Source of the DNA: Bacteroidota bacterium | GTDB taxonomy: Bacteria; Bacteroidota; Bacteroidia; Chitinophagales; Chitinophagaceae | Assembly (NCBI GenBank): GCA_013289175.1 | Contig: JABDAN010000013.1 | Coordinates: 8,998 to 58,209, forward strand | DNA length: 49,212 nucleotides | Direction of reading: 5' to 3' | In this document: positions 7,619 through 14,070 of the stretch, in pieces | Position numbering within the stretch: position 1 is the first letter of the stretch | How the letters are laid out: every line of letters starts with the position of its first letter | The notes under the pieces: model-generated | What the model saw: only the letters and a program-made list of their open reading frames with translations | What the model was told of the DNA's origin: nothing | Databases searched by the model: none | Made by a program: the position numbers and the translations under genes

Positions 7619-10000
7619 ATGATCAAAAATGTATTGCGAATTGCCCTCCGCAATTTTAGAAAAGACAAATGGTTCAGTCTGATAAATATTATGGGTCTTA
7701 CCATTGGAATCACGTTCAGCCTGTTTTTAGTCTTTTATGTAAGAGACGAGCTCAGCTACGACCGGTTTAACCAATATGCGGATCGCATATACCGTATCGT
7801 CACCTACGTTACAGAAAAAGACAAGAATACAAATTTCACTTATACGGAAGCACCGCTGGCTTTTCAGATGAAAAAAGATTATCCAGAAGTGCAAGAAGCC
7901 GCCCGTATGTTGAGCAGAGAAAGGACGCTCTTTAAAATAGGTGATAAAAGTTTCTTTGAAACAAAAGCATACTACGCCGACAGCAATATTTTTAAAATAT
8001 TTACTGCAAAGTTTCTGGAGGGTAATCCTAATACAGCACTCGTTGAACCGCGTAGCGTTGTCATAAACAGAACGACAGCTGAAAAATATTTTGGTAAAAA
8101 TGTGTCGGCTGTTGGCAAAACGCTACACACGGTGTATGACCTTTATAAGGTCACCGGTGTTTTTGAAGATATCCCTGAAAATACCCATATCCGCTACAAT
8201 ATGCTCATCTCCATGTCCTCAGATTCAAACAACTATAATCAGAACTGGGGTAGTTTTAATTATTTCACTTACGCTTTGTTGAAGCCCGGAGCAAGCCAGC
8301 AGGCATTTCAGAAAAAAGTGGATCAGACGGTTGCTAAATATGTGAAGCCCGTATTTGATCCATTTGGGGTGAAGATGCGTTTTTATGCACAACCTATTGT
8401 TGATATTCACCTTCATTCAGATCTGGAAAGAGAACCGGAAGAATTGGGAAGTATGTCATATATATGGACTTTTTCCGCAGTGGCGTTTTTTATGTTGCTC
8501 ATCGCCTGCATCAACTATATGAATCTTACTACGGCAAGATCTGCGCGAAGAGCAAAAGAAATAGGCATCAGAAAAGTTACGGGCTCAAAACGCGGACAGC
8601 TGATCGCACAGTTTTTAGGAGAATCCGTACTTACTGCGATGGCCGCTTTGATACTCAGCTTCTTACTGATCGTATTGTTGTTTCCTCTCTTCAATTCGAT
8701 ATCCGGAAAATCGTTTTCGATTACGACCCTTTTACAGCCTTTCAATATATTGTTAATGCTTAGCATTGGTTTATTTACCGGCCTAATCGGTGGAAGCTAT
8801 CCTGCTTTTTATTTGTCGTCATTTCAGCCCGTGAGTATTTTAAAAGGCGCGCTATCAAAAGCATCTGGTAATATCAATCTTCGTAGGACGCTGGTTGTAT
8901 TACAATTCTCCATTTCCATGGTCATGCTGATTTCTACCTGGATCGTTTACTCGCAGCTAGAATATATGAGAAATAAAGACCTGGGATTTGACAAAAATCA
9001 GGTTATGACGGTGGTGGTAAATACAGGTAAATACGAGCCGGAAAAGATAGTTGCAATGGGTAATGATTTTCGCGGATTGTCGTCAGTGGCTGATGTTGGC
9101 ATTGGAGGTTCCTATCCCGGATCAGGAAATACAAGTTTGAATCTTTTCAGGGTGCAAACCAAAACGGGGCATTTAGATAAGGGGGTTGAATGTTATGGCG
9201 TAGATGCCCATTATTTTACAGCACTCGGAATCAAGGTTGTTGCAGGACGGAATTTTGAGCCAGCAGACACTTCACACGGTACCATGGTCAACGAAAGTTT
9301 TGCCAGACATTTTGGATGGGACCAGCCTATTGGTCAGCGTATTACTTTCCCCGGTGATACGTCTGCCAAAGATTATCTCGAAGTAGTCGGTGTCGTAAAG
9401 GATTTTAATCAAAATTCTCTTTATAACCCAATTCAACCGCTTTTGTTTTTTTATGGCCCGTTGAACAACACATATATAATGAAGCTGAAGCCGGGAAATT
9501 CAAGCAATACGCTGTCTCAAGTGGAAGGCGTCTGGAAAAAATATTTCCCCGCTTTACCCTTTGAATTTAAATTTTTGGATGAAGGATTGAATTCGCAGTA
9601 CGTAGCTGACCAGAAACGAGGAAAAATTTTCGCTTCGCTGGCCATCCTAACAATCATTATTACTTGTCTGGGCTTGCTGGGTTTAACGGCTTATACCACG
9701 CAACAAAAACAAAAAGAAATCAGTGTGCGCAGGGTGCTTGGTGCCAGTGTCGGACAAATCATTGTGTTAATTACCAGGAATTATTTCTGGCTTTCATTGA
9801 TTGCCGCATCCATCGCTTTCCCTGTCGCCTATTATTTCATGAGAAACTGGATGAAACTATTTTCATATAGTCCGGGCATATCCGCCGTTCCATTTATTTT
9901 TTCAGCCCTAGTTATCATAATAACGGCCCTGCTTACTGCAACCTTTCATTCAACAAAAGCGGCACTTTCAAAGCCGTCTAATAATTTGAGATCGGAATAA
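7619..10000 (+). CDS. MacB/FtsX-type ABC transporter permease
   Basis: A full-length 793-residue permease with the architecture usual in Bacteroidota. It starts with the amphipathic IRIALRNFRKDKWFSLINIMG block and TM1 (about residues 21-41), then a periplasmic MacB_PCD domain, a first FtsX core with three TM helices (about 280-430, containing the conserved coupling region RARRAKEIGIRKVTGSKRGQL), a TM helix near 425-445, a second periplasmic domain and a second FtsX core (about 670-785, with the matching KQKEISVRRVLGAS block). It would work in the inner membrane with a separate LolD/MacB-like ATPase, which is not nearby. The gene is followed convergently by the acylation operon. Substrate is unknown. 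Confidence 0.92.
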   Translation: MIKNVLRIALRNFRKDKWFSLINIMGLTIGITFSLFLVFYVRDELSYDRFNQYADRIYRIVTYVTEKDKNTNFTYTEAPLAFQMKKDYPEVQEAARMLSRERTLFKIGDKSFFETKAYYADSNIFKIFTAKFLEGNPNTALVEPRSVVINRTTAEKYFGKNVSAVGKTLHTVYDLYKVTGVFEDIPENTHIRYNMLISMSSDSNNYNQNWGSFNYFTYALLKPGASQQAFQKKVDQTVAKYVKPVFDPFGVKMRFYAQPIVDIHLHSDLEREPEELGSMSYIWTFSAVAFFMLLIACINYMNLTTARSARRAKEIGIRKVTGSKRGQLIAQFLGESVLTAMAALILSFLLIVLLFPLFNSISGKSFSITTLLQPFNILLMLSIGLFTGLIGGSYPAFYLSSFQPVSILKGALSKASGNINLRRTLVVLQFSISMVMLISTWIVYSQLEYMRNKDLGFDKNQVMTVVVNTGKYEPEKIVAMGNDFRGLSSVADVGIGGSYPGSGNTSLNLFRVQTKTGHLDKGVECYGVDAHYFTALGIKVVAGRNFEPADTSHGTMVNESFARHFGWDQPIGQRITFPGDTSAKDYLEVVGVVKDFNQNSLYNPIQPLLFFYGPLNNTYIMKLKPGNSSNTLSQVEGVWKKYFPALPFEFKFLDEGLNSQYVADQKRGKIFASLAILTIIITCLGLLGLTAYTTQQKQKEISVRRVLGASVGQIIVLITRNYFWLSLIAASIAFPVAYYFMRNWMKLFSYSPGISAVPFIFSALVIIITALLTATFHSTKAALSKPSNNLRSE

Positions 10001-10159
10001 AAACTAGTATCTGCAATTGTGTTCAGTCGGTCTTTTACTCGGAACTTTTGTATAGCCTAAATAATACAGGGCATTATATTCAGTATAAAGAACATAAAGA
10101 AAGGCATGTAAAAAGTAGTGCGTCTGGCTTTATTCGATTCAGTCAGTTCGACCAGCAAG

Positions 10160-10297
10160 TTACCATTGCAAATAATGGAACCGGCCTGCCTGAAAATCTG
10201 AGGCAAAAAGAACAAGTATGATAAGAAGCAGGTACCAGATGAAGATCAGCAGGTTTGCAACAGGTTTCCGGAAATATTTCAGTAACCAGGAATACAT
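10160..10297 (-). CDS. DltX-like acyl-shuttle microprotein
   Basis: A 45-residue protein, too short for normal ORF cut-offs. Its ATG overlaps the TGA of the MBOAT gene by one base (TGATG), implying translational coupling. It has a basic N-terminus (K7, R10, K11), one transmembrane segment at about residues 14-32, and a short exposed tail ending in FHYLQW, with Tyr42 at the third position of the last six residues. In the D-alanylation pathway, DltX is a single-pass microprotein of similar size ending in a hexapeptide of the form F-x-Y-x-x-F, whose Tyr carries the acyl group between the MBOAT DltB and DltD (established knowledge). Size, topology, exact C-terminal placement of the motif and operon position all agree. 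Assignment by homology is inference; sequence identity is too low to be certain by eye. Confidence 0.75.
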   Translation of the reverse strand: MYSWLLKYFRKPVANLLIFIWYLLLIILVLFASDFQAGRFHYLQW

Positions 10298-11409
10298 CAG
10301 AAAAATAAATTTTTAAAGTTCTCACTCAAAGAAGAAATGCCTTCTGAACCGATTATAATACAGCTGAAAGAAAATAAATGAAACACCCAGAGCCTTCCAA
10401 TCCAGCGCCCTGCCGGATGCTGATTAATAAAGACAGATAGCGCAGGTAATTTTTTTCTCGAGGTCACGGTTAACAAAATAAGCAGGCCCTGAATGATGCC
10501 CCAGACAATATATCGAAAAGAAATTTCATGCCATAACGCAAGCACAAGCATTGCACATATTAGTGCAAACCAGCGGTTTCTACCCAGCGCAAGCAAGGGA
10601 TAGAATACATAATCGCGACACCAGCTTGAAAGGGAAATATGCCAGCGTTGCCAGAACTCCTGCATATTCGTGGCCATAAAAGGGGCATTAAAATTTTCCA
10701 TCACCTTGATACCCCACAGAAGGCCCGATCCGATGGCCAGGTCAGAAAATCCCGCAAATTGAAAATACGCGTTCCCTGTAAAGGCAACCACTTCCAGATA
10801 CAAACGAAGCCAAAAATGATTGGTCTGATGGGCAATCTGTGGAATTTCCAAGCTGCATAAAAAATTACCCAAAAACTTAATTTTCACAAATCCGTAGAGT
10901 ATTCGCTCCAGTCCTTCGGAAAAATAGTTTGCATTCCATTTCATTCTACGCAAACTCCTTTTAAATTCCGGCATCCGGTGAATCGGTCCGATAAGCATCA
11001 CCGGTAAAAAAAGTAAATACTGGAAATAGGAAGCCAAAGAAGGTTTTTGTATCTGTCCCTTATAAACCTCAAAAGCCACATGCACCTGGCGGAAAGAATA
11101 AAAGGACAATCCCAGTGGAATCAACCAATGCTGTACACCGGCTTCAGTTTTATAAAAAACCAGGGGCAGTAAAGGAAGAATGCAAGTGATTTTGTAACCG
11201 ATTCTCCCGGACTGAAAAAAATCAAATTGCCAGATCAACCATTGACTGATTGCAACCAACAACATTAGGAGAAGAGACAAGGGAGCAATAAAGGACAAAA
11301 CCAGGAAGGTAATGCCCGCCATACAATTTGCCTTCCAAAACACCGGAACCCGCCAGATCAGCGGCGTTGTAAGGAATACGATAAGCACAAACAGCGCCTG
11401 CAATTTCAT
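10297..11409 (-). CDS. MBOAT-family O-acyltransferase (DltB-like)
   Basis: A 370-residue multi-pass membrane protein. The ATG at 11409 overlaps the stop of the upstream SGNH gene as ATGA, which decides the start over a longer frame from 11442. Family signs are the RQVHVAFEVYKG region, the LPVMLIGPIHRMPEF block, the NFNAPFMATNMQEFWQRWHISLSSW segment (His257), and the catalytic histidine in ALWHEISF (His294). About ten hydrophobic helices are visible. In Dlt and alginate systems this enzyme takes an acyl group from a cytoplasmic thioester and passes it across the membrane. The protein is somewhat shorter than DltB and ends FKNLFF without a Tyr-containing shuttle motif of its own, fitting the presence of the separate 45-residue shuttle directly downstream. 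Confidence 0.92.
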   Translation of the reverse strand: MKLQALFVLIVFLTTPLIWRVPVFWKANCMAGITFLVLSFIAPLSLLLMLLVAISQWLIWQFDFFQSGRIGYKITCILPLLPLVFYKTEAGVQHWLIPLGLSFYSFRQVHVAFEVYKGQIQKPSLASYFQYLLFLPVMLIGPIHRMPEFKRSLRRMKWNANYFSEGLERILYGFVKIKFLGNFLCSLEIPQIAHQTNHFWLRLYLEVVAFTGNAYFQFAGFSDLAIGSGLLWGIKVMENFNAPFMATNMQEFWQRWHISLSSWCRDYVFYPLLALGRNRWFALICAMLVLALWHEISFRYIVWGIIQGLLILLTVTSRKKLPALSVFINQHPAGRWIGRLWVFHLFSFSCIIIGSEGISSLSENFKNLFF

Positions 11410-12260
11410 GATTTTCCCAATTGTATGCAGAGAGCTCTGCAAAAAAATGAGGAAAATATGCTGTTTCCTTTTTTGTTCATATGGAGAAAATCATAAAAAT
11501 CAGATTTCATCAATAATAAATGTCCGTCCTCATAAGTGAATGAAATCTTTTTCTTTAAAAATTGAAGATTGTTCCTGAAGTTTAGTGTATCTGGACTATT
11601 CCATTTTTTGATTTCCTCCAGTTCTTCGATCGGAAAATTGATAAATAAAAATTGTGTCCCTTTTGACTGCCAGATACCGGCCAGCTCCCGGAATGACCTG
11701 ATTTCATTGGTATCAACCAGCCCATTTCTGAATCTTCCAACTTCAGGTCTCGTTATCGCGTCAAACACAGGCATCGAGTCAGGTGCATAATAAATTGCCC
11801 TGTGTCTCCATAAAATCATGTCGTTGTAACTCTGCATATAAAGCGTCCGTTGGTCGAAACTAAATGGCTTGTAAAAAAATAAATTCGCTTCCAAAACTAC
11901 CAGATCGGGATGCACATTGCGTAGTATGGGTAACTCGTTAATGATTTCGGATATCGTGGCGCTGCGCTTCCAGAGCTTTAGAACTTTTACATCCCGGTTG
12001 CAAAATTGATGAATATCTTTTTCGATGCTATCTGAGGCAAAAATGTCGCTTTCAACCAATGAACTGCCGATAATGAGTACCACAGGTTTTCCATAGGTCT
12101 GCCGAAAGCCTTTGTCCAAATACACAATGCGGCTGGTGAGCATGGATAACCGCCTAGACTGTTCGCGGAAATACACAACGGTTCCGATAGCGATGATGGC
12201 AATCAACAGGAAAATCCATATCCGCAAGGGCGCCATGATTTTTACCGATGACTTATCCAT
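11406..12260 (-). CDS. Membrane-anchored SGNH-type acyltransferase/esterase (DltD-like role)
   Basis: A 284-residue protein with one N-terminal transmembrane helix (about residues 11-30) preceded by basic residues, placing the catalytic domain outside the cytoplasm. The nucleophile block is LIIGSSLVES (Ser66/Ser67), close to the GSSE-type block of DltD, and the C-terminal D-x-x-H is DFLHMNKKG (Asp257, His260). The domain between is alpha/beta. DltD accepts the acyl group from DltX and gives it to the polymer; the same role is inferred here. It overlaps the preceding gene by 8 bases and the following MBOAT gene by 4. It could alternatively resemble AlgJ/AlgX-type O-acetyltransferases, but the carrier-protein fusion upstream favours Dlt-like logic. 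Confidence 0.82.
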   Translation of the reverse strand: MDKSSVKIMAPLRIWIFLLIAIIAIGTVVYFREQSRRLSMLTSRIVYLDKGFRQTYGKPVVLIIGSSLVESDIFASDSIEKDIHQFCNRDVKVLKLWKRSATISEIINELPILRNVHPDLVVLEANLFFYKPFSFDQRTLYMQSYNDMILWRHRAIYYAPDSMPVFDAITRPEVGRFRNGLVDTNEIRSFRELAGIWQSKGTQFLFINFPIEELEEIKKWNSPDTLNFRNNLQFLKKKISFTYEDGHLLLMKSDFYDFLHMNKKGNSIFSSFFCRALCIQLGKS

Positions 12261-14070
12261 TTTTTTCTTTAATGAGCTCCGTTGCTCTCCGGATACTGTT
12301 CATGGTAATAATTTCCGCCGTATTAAAGCGGACCTTAAAATGTTCTTCAAGTGAAGTGATGAAACCAAGGTGAGCCAGAGAATCCCAGCCTGCAATGGTC
12401 TGCGAGGTATCCCGAATGGAGAGTGCTGAAACCGGCACCTGAAAAGAATCTGCGGCAATGGTCAACACGTCGTTTTCAAATAGATTACCCTGAATTAACA
12501 TTTGGGCGGTCTGCTGTTTCGCTAATAATTCTCTTAGCTGGTTGAGTTGTACTTTACCTGAAACTCCTTTCGGAAGCTCCTGGAGAATGATAATTCGATG
12601 AGGAACTTTCTTTTCTTCCAGTGAAATACGGCATTTTTCTACGAGGTCAGTTCCTGTCGTATTAAATCCTGGTTTTAAAACAACGACAGCAAACAGCTTC
12701 TCACCAAATACTTCATCCGGCATGCCGACAGCACAGGCTTCTTGAACCGGTTCCAGTTTCAACAGACATTCGGTTATTTCTTCCGGCTGGATATTTATAC
12801 CGCCAGAAATGATGAGATTCTTTTTTCTACCGCGTATCGTTACAAAACCGCCTTCATCCATCGAAGCCAGATCACCCGTTAGAAACCAGCCGTTGCGGAA
12901 CACTTCATCAGTCATTGCAGGAGAGCCCCAATATTGTTTCATAATGTGATCGCCCATTAAACATAACTCGCCTGTTTCCCCCAATGGAACTGAATCAAAA
13001 GAATCGTTTACAATACAGATTTTGCAGTCAACCGGTTTTCCAATTGAATGTTTCTTATAAGTTTCACTCAATGGACCACTAAACAGACTGCCCGCAACGG
13101 TTTCGGTGAGCCCGTAAATATTTGACAAACGAATTTTAAATGTAGATTCGAAAGCATCCCATAATCCCGCGTCTAAATGTGCGGACACGGAAAGCATGGC
13201 CCTGAATTCCGGATACAGGAAACTGTCCTCATAGTTTTCAGCAAAGGAAAGTATCATATGCAGCATGGCTGGAACCACGAAGATGTGAGAGATACTGTTG
13301 GCGTAACCATAGTCCAGGAATTCTGGTATTTTTTTTAGGCTGAATCGGAATGGTTTGTGCCAACTGCATCCGGTTTGGGCTGCCAAAATAGGACCTTGTA
13401 TGCAGCCATCGGCATGACAAAGAAATAAAAGATTCAACAAACTGCTTTCTTCATTCAGGGAATAAACCTTCTCCAGGGTAAGAAGATGCGCCTCCAGATT
13501 TAACCGGGTGATGGCAACCCCTTTGGAATCGGAAGTAGTGCCCGAAGTGAAAATAATATAAGCGATATGATCCTCCGTTAGTGGATCTTGGCTAATGTCT
13601 CGTGGTATTGCATTTTCCAGCAGCCGGACATAATCATTGGCGGGAGTTTCCGACCTGGTTTTTTGCAAGAATTTTCCGAGGATACCCGCGCTTGTCCCTT
13701 TTTCTTTCAGGTAAGAAATAACCTGGACGTCTGAATCTGTGCCAAGCTTCCAGCTCTCTAAGGTTTCCTTATCGGCAATAATTACAGCCGGACTGGTTTT
13801 GCTGATTATACTGTTGGCCCTGGGAGACTTAGACTCCGGGTCTGTAATGACAACCGTGATACCATTCAGAAGGGCTGATATAAAGAGCGCGCTCATTTCC
13901 GCTTCATCGGAAATAGCAAGCAGAAGTCTGTCTTGGTGCTGCAATTTCAGTTGCTTAAATAAACCGGAGACCTGACTGATCTTTTTTTTAAGCCAGTCAT
14001 AGGTATAACTTTTATGGCCGTCCTGTAAAAATATTTTGGTCGGGGGTTGTTTAAATAGTTTTTCTAACAT
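12253..14070 (-). CDS. ANL adenylation enzyme fused to an acyl/peptidyl carrier domain (DltA-DltC-like fusion)
   Basis: A 605-residue two-domain protein. Residues 1 to about 515 are an acyl-/aminoacyl-AMP ligase: P-loop AYIIFTSGTTSDSKGVAIT (about 168-186), NIYGLTETVAG (about 316-326), FLTGDLASMDEGG (about 390), hinge GRKKNLIISGGINIQPEE (about 411) and the catalytic lysine in LPKGVSGKVQL (near 503). Residues about 530-605 are a carrier domain with GWDSLAHLG; Ser564 is the expected phosphopantetheine site. It would activate a carboxylate with ATP and load it on its own carrier arm. In Dlt operons these are separate DltA and DltC. It overlaps its neighbours by 20 and 8 bases. The P-loop is slightly divergent (TTSDSKG). 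Substrate cannot be read from the sequence. Confidence 0.9.
   Translation of the reverse strand: MLEKLFKQPPTKIFLQDGHKSYTYDWLKKKISQVSGLFKQLKLQHQDRLLLAISDEAEMSALFISALLNGITVVITDPESKSPRANSIISKTSPAVIIADKETLESWKLGTDSDVQVISYLKEKGTSAGILGKFLQKTRSETPANDYVRLLENAIPRDISQDPLTEDHIAYIIFTSGTTSDSKGVAITRLNLEAHLLTLEKVYSLNEESSLLNLLFLCHADGCIQGPILAAQTGCSWHKPFRFSLKKIPEFLDYGYANSISHIFVVPAMLHMILSFAENYEDSFLYPEFRAMLSVSAHLDAGLWDAFESTFKIRLSNIYGLTETVAGSLFSGPLSETYKKHSIGKPVDCKICIVNDSFDSVPLGETGELCLMGDHIMKQYWGSPAMTDEVFRNGWFLTGDLASMDEGGFVTIRGRKKNLIISGGINIQPEEITECLLKLEPVQEACAVGMPDEVFGEKLFAVVVLKPGFNTTGTDLVEKCRISLEEKKVPHRIIILQELPKGVSGKVQLNQLRELLAKQQTAQMLIQGNLFENDVLTIAADSFQVPVSALSIRDTSQTIAGWDSLAHLGFITSLEEHFKVRFNTAEIITMNSIRRATELIKEKNG

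Noticed and set aside
10143..10325. A 60-codon minus-strand frame starting inside the MBOAT gene
   Set aside because: It overlaps the microprotein in another frame, has a Cys/His-rich translation with no membrane helix, and lacks the coupled TGATG start of the 45-residue frame.
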